Below, in pieces: positions 35,697 to 49,500 of a stretch of DNA of 64,000 nt. Below the pieces are notes generated by a model that was not told where the DNA came from, made no database searches, and worked only from the letters and a program-made list of their open reading frames with translations. Made by a program: the position numbers and the translations under genes. Position 1 is the first letter of the stretch; every line of letters begins with the position of its first letter. Source of the stretch: Lithospermum erythrorhizon (taxonomy: Eukaryota > Streptophyta > Magnoliopsida > Boraginales > Boraginaceae); assembly GCA_019722365.1 (NCBI GenBank), contig JADFUC010002128.1, forward strand, positions 124,001 through 188,000. The letters run 5' to 3'.

Positions 35697-37640
35697 GCTC
35701 CTCGTGGTGGGTTTAAGAATCGGACGAAGAAGGTTACGATGGAAGTAGCGAGAGAGTTCTTAGAAAGTAGAGGATCTGTCTGGGACATTTATAGAGCCAG
35801 CGATGTGCCCGTTTCTCGGCGTGAAGTGATGCAATCCGAGAAATTCGATGTCTGGCCGCATCATTCGACACCCTCTTTTGGACGTCGGCGATATTCGGCG
35901 AGAAGCCGCCGTTCCCCTCCACGGTATTGGCGGCGCTCGTCGCGCGCCGGTGATGAGATATAGAGGCATTTGACGATTCGGGATCGAGTGACGCAGATGT
36001 TATGGTTGCAGGGTCGGACATAGCCCGAGTAATTGAGTCGAATGCAGCGGCTTTATTAAGCCCTTCCGATCGCCCGTGTCGGGGACAGAAAACTGTTGCG
36101 ACCATATCTGATGGGAAATAAGTGTATTTTTTATTGAGTTTGTTTTTTATTAATATATATTTATCATTTGTATCTAATCATATTTGTTTGTTTATTTTTA
36201 GGCTTCTTGGTGCATTGAGGTGAAAAAAGATTCTTTAGGCGAAATAAGGAGGAGAGTGGAAGATTTGTAGCCCACATATTCTATTGACTGCATCCAGATT
36301 AGAAGATCTGCCCATATAAATGACTTTTTACGGTAAGTATATAATTATTATAAAGTTTTGTGTTTATCGGGTGTGAATTTACTGCTTAATTTATTTCTTT
36401 ATTTCAGGATCAATATGAAATTAAAGGAGGGAGCATTTCATATGCTCGGAAGCTCTTCGAGGGGGCTTGTCAGGTGAGGTGGCGTAACCTGCTGACAAGG
36501 GGGAAGAAGACAGCGATGGAGATGCATGGCGTAGATGATGTCGCGTTGCTCCTGGGGACGCCGTGCCCCAATTGGATTCAGATTCCAGCTGTGTGGGAGA
36601 GGTATGTCACCTACTGGTGCCAGGATGGCTGACAGCCAATGAGGCAGACAAAATCGTAGCAAAGCTCTATCGGCGGATAGAAGGGCTCACGTATCACGTT
36701 CCATGGGGAGCGAGGACGCCCCGTGGCGAGATACATGAAGAGAGTAAGTTTGGTTGTTACTAGTAAATTTGAATATTTTTTTTAGCGTTATTAACTATGT
36801 ATTTGAATTTTGTTTCGAGATGATAGGGCCCAGGAAGCGTCCTTACGCTGCATTTAATCGTATTCTTTCTTTATGAAGACGAGCTGACAGGCAAGCGGGG
36901 AATTCTACAACTGAGAGACTTGGCTTGGCTTATGGTTTCAATGTTTTATCGTTAAATTTAATTTGTAACTATGCTTCTATAAGTTGCTATTTCATTAACA
37001 TGTTTCTATACGTGCGGGGAAGAGTCTGATGTCTTTGTTCGTGAGAAGTCTGGACCAAAGCGATAGATCCATTCTGAGGATGGGGTTCCGTGGGACAAGA
37101 CGTTGTGGATGCGACGCCCAGCCGGTGAAGCGGGGGGTTGTTGAAAGGCCGGATGCTTGGGCGGTTATACACCGTCGGTAAGATGTGATGAATCTTGCAG
37201 TCCATCGGAAATGGCGGCGCCACCGCTCAGCGCCGGTGCTGGAGGATATACATCGTGGTGTGGTCGGAGGAAACTAGGAGTCATGGAGGAAGACGAGGTC
37301 ATGGAGGTTGTACGTGAAGCAGGAAGAAGAGATCGCCAACCTGAGTCGGGTGGCGGTTGCCGGCATGTTCAGCTTTATGGGAGTTGCATCACAGTCGCTG
37401 GTGAATTTATTGGCGTCGGTTTCACGAGATGGCGACCCAGCGGACCACCGCGTATCGGTCAGCGGCTCGTAGCCTGGATCGACTCCGGGCTTGACCCACT
37501 CTGAACTCCACCGGCCCGGATCCGGAGCTCAGGGCGGCGGACCCCCTTGGAACACAATTCGGGCCCCATGGACCCTCCCGGTTCCACAATTCGGACTTGA
37601 TGTAATGTATTTTGATATTTATGTTATTGTGTTTATGGAT
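35697..37640 (+). pseudogene. Ptta/En/Spm-type transposase (PF03004-like) remnant
   Basis: Starts at an ATG encoding MAPRGGFKNRTKKVTMEVA. A middle exon-like piece reads IKGGSISYARKLFEGACQVR and LGTPCPNWIQIPAVWERYVTYW, matching the conserved core of these plant CACTA proteins (usually PxxIDPxVWERYVxYW). A later piece reads YVKQEEEIANLSR, a coiled-coil-like stretch, followed by a Gly/Pro-rich end near 37.6 kb. Stops and frameshifts interrupt it (35961, 36640 and 37030-37280). Part of the discontinuity may be introns, for instance a GTAAG near 36743. Confidence 0.6.
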
Positions 37641-37869
37641 GTTTGTCTTTATGTTTATGGATATTTTATTTTTGTTTATGTTTTCATATTAGTTTATGAT
37701 TATTATTAGTTGTTATTGGATAATTTAAAAGTTTATGTTTTTTATGTTTATGTTTGTATATTAGTTGTTTTAGCATTGCTTTTCGGATATGATTTGTGTT
37801 GTATGTTTTAAAAGCCTTATATCAAAACAATATAGCTCTTGAAATGTAATATCGATGTGTTTTTGTAGA

Positions 37870-38480
37870 CATGGAGTCGATGCAGTGTCGATATAGTGTG
37901 AACAAAATAGATGAAATTCGGTTTCGTGTCGGTTTGGCATCGGTTATTAAAACAACCAAACAATAGAGTCGGTTTCGTGTCGGTCATTAAAAAAACACAA
38001 TAGAGTCGGTATCGTGTCGGTTTGGCGTCGGGTTTTAAAAAAAATTGATTTTCGAGTTTGTAAATTACTTTTAAAGTAATATAATAAAATGTATGCTAAT
38101 AATGATTAGATATATTAATAAAGTATAATAAAAATATTTAAAAACATTGCTCACGTGATCGTGGAATGGACTATAACTCGACTCCTGCATTATGTAACCT
38201 ATATTGCAGTATTATCGACGTTAATATTTTTATTATATTTTAAACATAATATAAATACTACTTAACTTATAACTACTTTTTAGAAAAACCTATTTGTTAT
38301 GTGTTGAATAATTAGATTCAAATAAATATTAGGTATCTTGGTATCGAGGGTATGGGGTGTAGAGTTTGGTCAGTTTGCGTCTAGGAGTTACAAAGGTGTC
38401 GGTATCGTGTCGGTTTCACGTCGGGTTTTTAAAAGCGTCGGTCTGGTGTCAGGTTTGGTGTCGGGTTACGTTTTAGCTTG
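37870..38480 (+). repeat. GTGTCGG-rich repeat clusters
   Basis: GTGTCGG, GAGTCGGT and GCGTCGGG motifs recur about every 15-40 bases at 37.87-38.04 kb and 38.39-38.47 kb, within AT-rich sequence. The same words, in both orientations, occur near 34.83, 42.66 and 43.5-43.8 kb, as expected for transposase-binding subterminal repeats. This cluster lies between the two transposase genes rather than at an end. Confidence 0.6.
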
Positions 38481-39057
38481 CCGACAGACCGAGCACACAA
38501 ATATTCTGGTACAAATACCCTTATGTATGAAGGTCCCTAGGTAAAAGAGCTAAACAAACCCCGATCATTAAACTACTTCCTCAGCTTTCTTAAAACACTT
38601 CCTAAACCCAGAGCCAACCGCCTTATGGCTGAGTCGCGTTGGATCCTAAACCTATCTTAACTTGTCTAATTTTCTTTCACAGTTATAATTTAGGGTATGT
38701 TTTTTTTGTTTTTTATATAAATGTTTGGTGACTGATATGTTTAATTTAGTTTAATTTCAATATATGTTTAATTGACTAGTATGTTTAATTACAGTATGTC
38801 TAATTTAGTTTAATTACGAGCTAGTATGTTAAATTTAAGTTTAATTGACGGTATGTTTAATTTTAGATTTAATTTCAACATATATGTTTCAATTAACTAA
38901 TATGTTTAATTTAGTTTAATTTGATATATGTTTATTGACTATGTAATGATGTTTAAAATTTAGTTTAATTATTTAGTATGTTAAATTTAGTATAATTGAC
39001 TAGTATGTTTAATTGTGTATGTAAATTAAGTTTAAATTTCAATATTTTTTAAAGGGA

Positions 39058-42000
39058 AAAATAGAAGATCGTTCTTGGATGTATAATCGTTATATGATGG
39101 GATGGCTATGTGAATCTCTAGCTCTCTGAGGTTTGAGTAGTTTCATTGAAGTTATGAGAAAAAATAAATGCTTTATAGAAGGATGGGTGGGGCCAAGATG
39201 TCGTGTAGGGAGTGCAGAAAGTGTAGCGACATTGAGTGAAGTGGAGGCATTGTTGATGTCAGCCTTAGCTTTGAAAGATATTACATGCAGGAATACCACG
39301 GTGAAGCTTATGATGTCTCAAAGCGATGTTCTGATGTAGAAACATCTTCTAATGTTGGATTTGAGGGCAATATATGCATATGGTTGAAGATGGTTTTAAA
39401 CTTCGTCTCATCCAAGGGGAACCCAAGGGTGAAGAACCGGCGGGATTGAGAAGATCAAATGCCCATGACGGATCATACTATGGCTTGAAATTTTATGGCT
39501 TGGCCAGATTGTGGGATATGTTGCAATGATTCTAGAGGATTGTAGTAATACTGGATTAGTCCCAAAATCTGATCGCGAGATATCAAAGCAATATTTTGCA
39601 AAGATGGATTTCTTTATCAAGCGGTGTTGTCTAACAAGGAAAGAACACCATTCGAATGATTCTGAGGCAAAAAAATTGTTTGAGTCCTTTATTTCCTAAG
39701 CTTAAAAGGAATTCATCTTGTGTGAATAATTGTATGTTGTTTTCTAAAGAGGATGAGCGTGTCGGTTTGTGGATAAGTAGATACGAGCCTAAAATGGAGA
39801 GCAGCGTGGCTGGAATTACAAGAAATGATGATATAGGCCTTCAGCGCCAAATTGTATATGTCACGGAAGAGCAGTGAAAATGGCATGGCACCATCAGGAT
39901 TTGAACGAGATGATGGGTGGATGACTTCGCTTTGAGGATGGAAGCGGCATTAGAAACATTTTGATAAACATATCGATTTTTTCCATGAGCGAGAAAATGT
40001 GCGGTTTTGTGTTACGATGGTTTTGCACCTTTGTAATTTAGACCAATATTCTGTTGGCGATTGTGCTCTGTGTGTACAATTTACCGCTTTGAGGATGCAT
40101 GAATATATACATTCTTAGCTCCGGCGGTGCTTGGACTAAAATCCAGGGGAGAGTAGATGTTTTCTCCAAGCTTGGTTGATGAGTTGAAGGAGTTGTGGCA
40201 TAAATTAGCCAGGAACATTAGAGTATAGGAGCAAAATTTCAACATCTGAGGTTCTTTTACGTTGTGGGCGTTCGCGATTTTCACGCATGCAGCATATGGT
40301 TAGATACCGTGGTAGAAGACAAACATTAAATCTTTGTATGGAACATGCTAAAGGCTTTTTAGGAGAGTCGTAAGTGCCATGGTTTAGATTTTGCGCGTCA
40401 TTTTCTATGGATGCGAGTTTCTCGGACGAACATGCGGATGTGCAACAAAAGAGCGTACTTGGGGGTTGAGGTATCTTTATTGGATCACGATTGTGTTTGG
40501 AAAATCTTGGAGCAACGAGGCCGAGGGGTATAATGTTGAAGGCTGTTTGGTGCAAAGAGGGTATTTTTAAGTTTGAGTTTATTGGTGTGGCTTGAGTCGG
40601 ACACATTAACTTGCTCCGGCTTCATGCATCTGTGGAGAAGAACAATGGGTGAGAACATATTACCCAGCTGGTACATGGTGGATATTCAGGAAAAACGAAA
40701 GGCAAATAGGCAAGGGCAAGGATTGACCTCAGAGACTCATTATTCGCGACTGGCCTTATGCATGAGATTAGTGGTAGAAGCGAAACCAAAGAAACTTTGT
40801 ATACATGTCTAACTGCTTGAAGAGTTCGAGAGTTGGTTAACTGCACGTCTCAATTACTGACGGATGCGGCTTTAGGCATTTGCGGATATTATAAAATTCT
40901 TGGCGTTGTGGGCGAAAAGAATCACGTGTATATTATTGTTAAAGGTACTTTCAATGGCAGCTTCATAAGTATGCGCTTGATAAGATAGCAGAGCCTCTAA
41001 CGGTGGTGTGTTATTTCTTTACAACTCTTGCGCTGGAGCGTGTGGAGGCTCGGACGTAATATTGTTGAGATAATTAGCAAGATATAATTATTCCCCGCTT
41101 TGACGTTCTTTGATGTGGAGTATAGACACCTACCAATACATTTGCCATATGAGCGTTGAATGGAGGTCACAGTGCAGTACTAGATGGATGTGCCCACTTT
41201 TGAGTCGTGAGTATATATTTGACTTTATTAATATATGTTTTAATCTGGTTTACTGTTTAATGATTGTACTTTAATTAACCTTCTAAATGTTTGTAGATTC
41301 TTTGAGGGGATTGGAAGAAATGGTAAACAAAAGGCACGTGTTGAAGGATCAATATCGCAGCGTATTTGGTCAAAAGAGGTTTAAGAACTTACGGTGCCAG
41401 GAAAGAATTGACAAACTTAATGTCTGAGAGGCACGATGTACCAAATGAACCGGAAGACATAGCTATTTTGCAGTGTTTAGTGCAGGCCGTTTAGTAAACA
41501 TTTGATATCTTGAGCAACATGATTTGCTTCCATGCGTATATTACGTGCAGCCTTTGGAAATGCGGGGAATACCTTCAGTGAGTGTATATAAGAAATAAAT
41601 GAATTTTATACTCATTTATAATAGTGCTAAACAAATATCTTATATCGCAGGATGTACCATGATATTCTTGAAGAGTTGCAACCTCATTTGACGGATGCAC
41701 AAATAAATCACGACGTGGGCTTAAATTTCAGTGAATGGTTACTTATACGGAATATGCTCGGAGACACTTGCCTTTCAGAACCAGTGTCAGCTCTCAGAAA
41801 TTAAAAGATGCAAGGCAATAAATATTGGGTAATACTTTGACGCTGTGGGCGAGCGATCATTAACAGAGCCTTACAATAAGCGGGGTTATGTCAAAAGGTT
41901 CTTTTCAGTGATGATCTTGTCTTGATTATTAATAGATCGTAGAAGAGATTTGAATTGCTAAATGCTGACTACTCATTGATAAAGTTGTACTTCAAATGTT

Positions 42001-42360
42001 ATTGGTTTGACACTACTTGAGGAACTGGATGCAAATACATCAGAACTGGAATGGTTCAATCAAACACAAAAACCTCACAAAAGATGACCCCGCATCCTAG
42101 CGTCATGGCCTTGTAAATTATACTCTTAGATTACATATCAGCAAGTAGAGAGCATAAATGAGTGGTGTGTGCTGCAGTGAAGAGCGAATTCTGAAGAGCT
42201 TTGGTTGATTGGACTCATATGCAAGCTAAGTGTGTCGTCTTTAAATCTGAAGATATTTTTCAAGAAGCAACCTCCGCGGTTATTGTTGATCCATCGGGCC
42301 AATGTTGACATAGTTCTCGAAGGGATATTCAATTGTTATTATGGTCGGAGGACACGGCGA
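39058..42360 (+). pseudogene. TNP2-type CACTA transposase remnant
   Basis: Begins KIEDRSWMYNRYMMGW, like the transposase-associated N-terminal domain (usually ending its first block in WMYNR). Further on, LKRNSSCVNNCMLFSKED near 39.71-39.75 kb and LVDELKELWHK near 40.17 kb, followed by ACCMEH-like and FLGES segments, match the Transposase_21 (TNP2) core. LPIHLPYER near 41.13 kb matches its C-terminal part, and LIKLYFKCYWFDTT near 41.98 kb matches the DUF4216 end. More than ten frameshifts or stops break it. Evidence is by order of several short motifs, each weak alone. Confidence 0.65.
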
Positions 42361-43499
42361 TAACTTGATCTTTGATGCAGCGTCGGACTAATTAATATGT
42401 CGACTCGGACTATTTAGGGGAATGTCTGTGAAATGCTGATACCGAGCTAATTAGGATAAAATATTTTATTTTCAAGTTTTCATATGCAACAATTGACAAG
42501 TTGTAGTATAAGCCTCGTATTTAAATTAGAGGACAATGACTGACATTTACAAATGTAGTATTATTATTTTCTTTGTTGTCTTTGCATGTTGGTTATATTA
42601 ATGTTGTGATCTGGGTTGTGTAGTTATCGTCAGTTTTTTCTTTCTTGCATACAATTATGGTGTGCCGGTTCGTATCGGTTTTAAATCAGGTGTATGAAGT
42701 TTAAGTTTTTGTTCCGGTTTGGTGTCAAAGGACTCAAAATTTGGATTCGCTAAATAATTAAATCACGGAAATTTCAAAATATTTCAATTTCGCGTCGGTC
42801 TAGGTAATGGGTATAAACGTGATCATTAGAATTTGAATCCAACCTGTACTATATATAAACACATCCTATTAAACTAATAATACAATTCAATTTTTAAAAT
42901 TGTTTTCACTATTTTATTTTATTTTGTCTCTCTAATTTTTTTTCTAATCTTGCCTGTTGTTCGTTTGTGGAAAATTGTTTTGTTAATTATTTTGTTTAAT
43001 TTTGTTCGTTTTTTATATTTGATATTAATGTTGTTATATTTTGTTTTATTATTTTTCTATTTTGTTACTTTTTATTTGTTTCAACATTCTTTTTGTCTAC
43101 TAATCTTTTAATGTTGTTTGATTTTATTAGAAAATTATAGAGAGTAATTATTTTATGTATTTTATATAACATTCTTTTTTGTCCACTAATCTCTTATTGT
43201 TTTCATTTATTAGGTGTTTTAAGTAATATTTTGTTTAATTTTGTTACATTTACGTTTTTTATGTTATTAATAATATTTATTCTCTTTATTTTTGTTATTT
43301 TTAGATTGATGTTTGATATTGTTTGTGTTATTATTTTATTTGATGTTTATGTTTTGGATATTGTTTATATTTTTATTTATGCTTACGTCTTGGTTTTGGG
43401 TATTCAATAAATTTTGTTCTTTGCGTGTGCATTATGATTTTTTTTAAAATTTTTACAGATAATTAAGGATATCAGTGCGATTGTGAGTTTCAACATTTG

Positions 43500-43800
43500 A
43501 TTACAAGCAAACATGGTGTCGGTATTGAAAAGATGGTGTATCAGGATAATTGTAATTATTCGGCAGCGTTTAGATTATAGAACCAACCTTGATAAGATTG
43601 TCGGTATGGTGTCGACATGAACAATGGTGTCGGGATAATGTCGGTATGGTGTCGGTATTGAAGAACAATGGTGTCGGCCGAGTGTCGGTATAAATAAACC
43701 ACAATTACAATTGAGCATCGGTTTGGCGTCGGGAGCCCGAGCCCAAACGGGCCAAGTGGTTTCACATAGTGGCATCGGTTTGGTGTCTCGAGATGCAGAT
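43500..43800 (+). repeat. Right subterminal GTGTCGG repeats of the CACTA element
   Basis: GGTGTCGG and GCATCGGTTTGG motifs occur about ten times in 300 bases. A minus-strand open frame across it (43990-43556) is a by-product of the repeats and is not called as a gene. Confidence 0.6.
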
Positions 43801-43870
43801 TTAAGCGTGTCTTAGAAACGTCGGGTGTTTGAGCACATCTGGCAATAAATTGATAGTGATTAATGGGTAT

Positions 43871-45271
43871 GTAATTGTCGGGATGTTCCACATTGCCTAA
43901 TTTTCGTATTGGGGTATGGTTCTTTAATTGTTTACTTATATCAGTTGGAAATCTTTTAATGCTTTCCAGGTGACTTCTAAATTGGGACAAATATCTATAG
44001 CTGTTACTGGGCCGGATTAGGATTATCCGGGAACCGACTTAGATTCGGCCCATTAGTCCATCTGTTTCATTAACGGTCGGTCAGTTCATTGGGCAGAAGC
44101 GTTAAACAGATAGTAACATTAAGAGAACCGGTCTAATTGAATTTTTAGATTTTGGATTTTTTCTTGATTTTATGAATTTTGGGTGTTTTGGATAGACTCT
44201 GCGAGCCGTGGTAGGATAAATGTCATAACAGCTGGGTTTCGGACGTTAAAATTAAAAAAAAAGAACCATATAGTTACCGGTCCAGAACCCAAATTAACAG
44301 TCAAGTCCGTTGAGATCGGACAGGGCAGTTTGATAACTTTCACGCCTACAAATATCGATTATGTCTACAAAGCCTAAAGGCTTTGAAGCAAATTATCAAA
44401 TATAAACTACATTGAAAATAGATCGAGCTAGATTATTGTCGAGTCGGGTATTTAGCCATGTTAAAGAAATCAAAAGTAATTTTAAAATTGAGTTGGAATG
44501 TTGTCAATCCAACTTTCATGGGCACTTATTGAGTTGAGCTTGTTATGCTAACTTGAGAGTGGATTCGTTACTGCTGCAATCGGATCGATAATAAGTTGGG
44601 CTGATTTGAGTTATTGAGCCCGATAACCGAGTAGATAGCGAGTCATTGTTTCAACTAAGGTCATAATTTTTTGTCTCATATTGTTAAGATGGTGGAATTT
44701 GGAAACACATGCGTTCCTCTAATGGCAACAAATGAAAACTGACCTCCGACAATCATAGTAGTATTAGGCTACGTATATGGTGGAAATCATTTTAAATTTG
44801 ACTAATTTAATTTATTTTAACTAATTTTGTAGGAAACTTACACTAAGAGAAATAGATAACTTGCAAATCAAATTAATTAATCTATTCATACAAAATAACC
44901 AAAATACAATCTGACCAAATCTTGTAGTAGCAGAATGTAACTGTCCAGTCGCCTTCTTGATTCTTTATGATTCTTGAAGGTGCTCGATTCATGAAATAAG
45001 ATGTGATGCAAGGCAAAACCACGAAACACGGAAAACTCCTAGCCAGCTGCAGACAAACTTGAACTTTCTCCAAAAAAAGACATTTTGCAAATGTTGTGTG
45101 TTGAGATTTCTTTGTAAAATAGAAGGGATCGAATAATAGAGTGATGCAACCTCTCCAACATTAATGGCCTTTACTTTTATGTGCTTTAAAGAATAATTGT
45201 TAGTATTGGCTTTTGGACTAAACAAAACGTTTCTGGAAGTGAAGTGACTTGGATGCATCTGGATTCAGATA
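43871..45271. other. Intergenic spacer, no confident gene
   Basis: Mixed-composition DNA. A minus-strand frame at 45258-44989 (89 aa) has no features I recognise. Confidence 0.35.
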
Positions 45272-46035
45272 TGCAGATATAATCGAGCAGGTGTGTTCTC
45301 AATAGCAGGAACAAAGTTTCTATAAAACATTTGTGTATCGTGGTATAAGCCATGGCTTGAGAAAACTAATCAAATGACAGAGAGGTGGCAATCTACTAGA
45401 CAGTAGCTCCCAGGGTTAACCACAGCCGGTATTCATGACAATTTATCAAGCACTGACAATTTGACCGAGGAAGAGCAAGCAGGCAGAAAATATGCGCTTT
45501 GATGTTGTGAGAAAATGTGAGGCCCAGACAAAAAGCGAAAATCTGAAAGGGGGGTGAAGCGGAAGCTGAAATCATGCTTGAGTGGGATGATGTAGAAAGA
45601 ATGGATGTGCTCTATTAGGAGAAGGAAGAACTTGGTTTTGAAGTTAAGCGTTTGTAGCATCGAGGTGATGAATCGTAATATGATGGTGATGAATGCGTAT
45701 TGATTGCTTGATGAATCTTTGTATAGCAATTTCTATTGAAATGAAATCGGATCGAAAATAAAGAAGTACAAAAGTCTCTTTAGCTCGCTTATGAGTGCTC
45801 ATGACTTACCAAACACCAAACACAAACACGAACGAACCGGGCAGGCCGAGCCGGGCGGGCGGGCGGCCAGCAGCGTGTGGTTATTGCAGGCTAGACTTAT
45901 ACCAGCCTTAGTCTGGGCAACTGATAAAGATTCAGGTTATTTAAATGAATTAAATGGGTGCTCAAAAACAATGTGAGGAAAAAGTGTGCCTTTTCAAATT
46001 CCCAGGCATTAAAACTGATACTTTTATTATGTCCA
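45272..46035 (-). repeat. 3' LTR (minus-strand element) of the 45-51 kb copia
   Basis: Matches 50595-51378 along its length: TGCAGATATAA, GAGGTGGCAATCTACTAGACA, TAGCTCCC, CTGAAAGGGGGGTGAAGC, ATGAAATCGGATCGAAAA, GGCTAGACTTATACCA and TTATTATGTCCA at its end. Copies differ by many substitutions and indels. The GC-rich part with CCGGGC repeats (45.84-45.88 kb) is shared. Confidence 0.85.
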
Positions 46036-46599
46036 GAGCAATGCATGATAGCGAAGGAAAGACGAAAAACTAGGAGAAATTCTGGTCAAGGAGGGTTAGT
46101 ACTTAGCGTCGGTGATATCTTCGATTTGGATGGCCATGTGAAATGGGGCAACAACTTGATGCAGATGAGTGAACTTAGGTCTTGAACTTATTGGACCTTG
46201 ATTAGGAATTCCCATAGCGCCTTACTATACCCTCTAAATTGTGTAGGTCCTTGAAATGCCTATTAACGTTTAGGGCCGTCTTATGAGTCTCTGAGAGAAA
46301 CCAATACAGTCTTTCTAATAGATGGCGCATGTCCTTGTTTCAAAATTGTCACATAGTGTGTGCCAGCTATCTTGAGTTATTAAGGACTTAAGTCCATCCT
46401 CACAAAAATTTCCATCAGAGTGCATCTATTTGCTTCGTCTTTGGTTATGGAAGGTCATTAAATTGTCATGCATTCTGATACCAAACTTTAGTTTATGAAT
46501 AGTCATGGATAAAATCCATCGAGGTGCGATGCAGTAAGCACCACCAAAAACATATGGCTATAAGTTTTATCAAGCACTACTACACGCCATAGGGATAGA

Positions 46600-49500
46600 A
46601 GTGGTATCGAGAAGTCAACATCTTTATCTTGATTAGGGCTTTGAAGCCTATCCCCCTCGACGTCTCGAATTCTTCGCCCTAGTTAATCCCTTAGTAAAAA
46701 GGATCGACAAGATTACATTCGGACTCACAGTCCTGAGAAATAACCCCATTTTGAGTTGTCTCACCGGCGCGTATCTAATTTGCATATGTCTTTTAACACC
46801 ATTGTAAGCATGATTCTTAGCAACTCAATGGGCGCTTGAGAATCCGCGATTAATAGTGAGCAGAGTACCGCTGGTTCTCCTTGTGATACGTCGGTAGTAG
46901 GTTCTTAAACCATTCGGCTCTTGCGACTGCAAGCTCAAGTGCAATGAACTTCGGACTCCGTGGTGGGTAGCATATGCAAATGCAACATGGTTTTCCAGAA
47001 ATAGCTCCTCACTTGCTAAGGTAAGCCACATATCCTTTGGTGGTGTCTCATCGCTCTGATTCAGTTATCAATGCCCTTCCTACTTAGCAGAGGCACCTTA
47101 GTTCAAACTAACTAATGGTCACTTTTAGGTATCTAAATGTCGATGAAGAGCATCCCGATGCTCGCTGCTGAGTTATGGGTATACCGACTTAGCCTACTAA
47201 CAGTAATGATATCGGTAGAATGCAGGTTAGTCGAGGCATGCTCCAATAATCTTAGCATATTCTATTTGAGAACACTATCACCCAAATTTTTTCATCAAGT
47301 GTACACTAGCATCATAGGGAGTCTAGGTGCAACCTCAAAGTTAAACTTCACCAATCTTCTCCTGTAATGAGATTATTTCGATGCCCTCGGGGTTTCTCAT
47401 GACACCAGACTCTAGGATGAGTATCAAACCTCCTATATAATAATAATATAACAAAAGTCTTTCATCTCAAACAGATGACAAAATCCTTACATTCTTATTC
47501 ACTATGAATCTGAATCTTACCAAAATCAACATCTCTAACATATAGGCATATGATCACTTGTCAGTCCCCTAACCCCTTAGAGTATACACATGGGTGAGAA
47601 TTGTTCCTGACATAGCCATTCTGCTTAAAGTATCACTAAACTACCATTACCATTTTTTGGTGCTTGTTTCAAACCATATAGAGATTTTTGACTTACACTT
47701 TACCCTCATTTTATTCACTTAAAGCCCTCGGGTTGGTGTATAAATCTATTCCTCTAGTCGCTTGAATTCAAAAATGATCTTAACGTCCATCGTTATCTCA
47801 CCTTTCCGCTGAATATGACTAAAAGCGATGAAGGTAGTATTGGCCATCTTGATCCTTGGAGGGCAAGTATCAAAGTAATCTATCCTTCTTTTGGCCTATG
47901 AAGCCTCGAATCGCAGCTGGCCTTGAATCTACTATTGAACCATCGGGTCTCATCTTTTCTTAAAGATCACTTACATTACTAATAAACTTTACTGACCATA
48001 CAGTAAATTAACTAAGCTCCCGAGTTTGGTTTGACACAATCGAATCAAGTTCACTCTTAATGGCCTCTCTCCCGAAAAGTAGCGTGATAGACCTCGTGGC
48101 CTCATGGTAAGTCTTAGGATCGTCCTCATTAATATGGGCGAAACTGGTTAAATTGACATATAATCATCACGTATGTCCGGATAGAAAGTTAAACATAAAG
48201 TCATCTCGAAGTATTTCTCACTCTAGGTCTCTTTACTAACCTAAGTCCCTGCAAGGTCTCCACAGAGTTAGATGAACTAGCATGCACATCAATATCAGGT
48301 ATGTCATGTATATCAGTGCATCGTGTGCATCGAGGCGTATCGTATAGTCGGTATATCATGTGAAGCAGGGAGAGAAGACAAACATGCTTGCTTTAAAAGG
48401 AAATACATGCTCAAAACTTCGGCATCTACCTCGGATATACGAGCGATCGGATATGAGCCTTGAATCTATATCGCGACCTTTGACACGAGCTTCTTTAATG
48501 AAAACACGGTCGTAGGTCTTGGGTCGATGTTGGCCTTAGGCTCGAGCGAGCCCATGGTAGGCCTTTGTCTAAAACCTCAAGTTAGGGGATAACCCTCCAA
48601 ATCTCACTAGAGTGCCCTCTTCTTCTTACCTGATTGCCACAATTAAGAATCTGACAAGCACTTAAAACCATGCTCCCAGCATGAAGGAAGTCAGGAACTT
48701 AGGAGCATAGCATTCATCATATTTCAATGTCTGTTCTTACGTTCTAGCGTATCATTTTGTTGAGGTAAGTAAGGGGCACTAGTCTCATGGATAATCCCAT
48801 TCTCCTCACAAAACTCTCTCAAGGTAGAAGACCCATACTCACCACCCGATGGACGCTTGAGTAATCTTTCTGTCATTTCAGTTCTGCCATTTTCTTAAAC
48901 TTGATAAACATATCCTCGACCTCGCTCTTAAGCTCGAAGGTAGACCTAAGTATACCTAGAACAGTCATCTATAAAGGTCACATAATAGTGCTTTCCCCCT
49001 TTACTCCTAGTGTTCTTAAAGTGACTAGGTCTCGATTATTGAATTAACTCTAGTACTTCAGTTTGTCTAAGGGTCACAGGTTTACTAGGCTTCTGGGTAA
49101 ACTTAGCTTCTACACAAATTGGGCATTTGGGTAGCTCAGATGAAGATAAGGCAGGTATGATAGACAATTGCATGAGATGTTTAATGGATGCAGCATTAAC
49201 ATGTCCTAGTCTAGCATGCCAAATATCAATAGTCTGTGATATAAGCAGTAGATGTATTATTATTAATCGAGGAAGATTACAACATTCGAGAATAAATAGC
49301 CGCCTTGAGATATACTTTCCTGCAAACTCTCCCTCTGAGTCACTACAACCTTGTCGGCCTCAAATACAGTTTCAAACCAACTTTGTTTAATAAGGCACCG
49401 GACAAGCAGGTTGCGTATGAGAATAGATGCATCTGAAATACATTACTAAGAAGGTCTTCCAGTGAGCCATGAGAACCTTTCCTTTGCCCGGAATTCAGCG

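Larger units (their letters stand above)
34800..43870 (+). mobile_element. CACTA (En/Spm) transposon with decayed transposase genes
   Basis: About 9 kb. It has remnants of the two proteins typical of plant CACTA elements, in one direction: a Ptta/En/Spm-type protein at 35.7-37.6 kb and a TNP2-type transposase at 39.1-42.4 kb. Subterminal DNA near 34.83, 37.86-38.48, 42.66-42.80 and 43.51-43.80 kb repeats GTGTCGG and TCGGTTTGG many times. I could not fix the outer ends. GATAGTG at about 43857 could be a right terminus (TAGTG), but no certain CACTA partner was seen near 34.8 kb. Limits are approximate. Confidence 0.7.

Noticed and set aside
35734..36105. Minus-strand 123-aa frame
   Set aside because: The plus strand carries the En/Spm-type protein start; the minus frame is antisense to it and featureless.
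43556..43990. Minus-strand 144-aa frame
   Set aside because: Produced by the GTGTCGG subterminal repeats; the translation is repetitive and unlike any protein I know.
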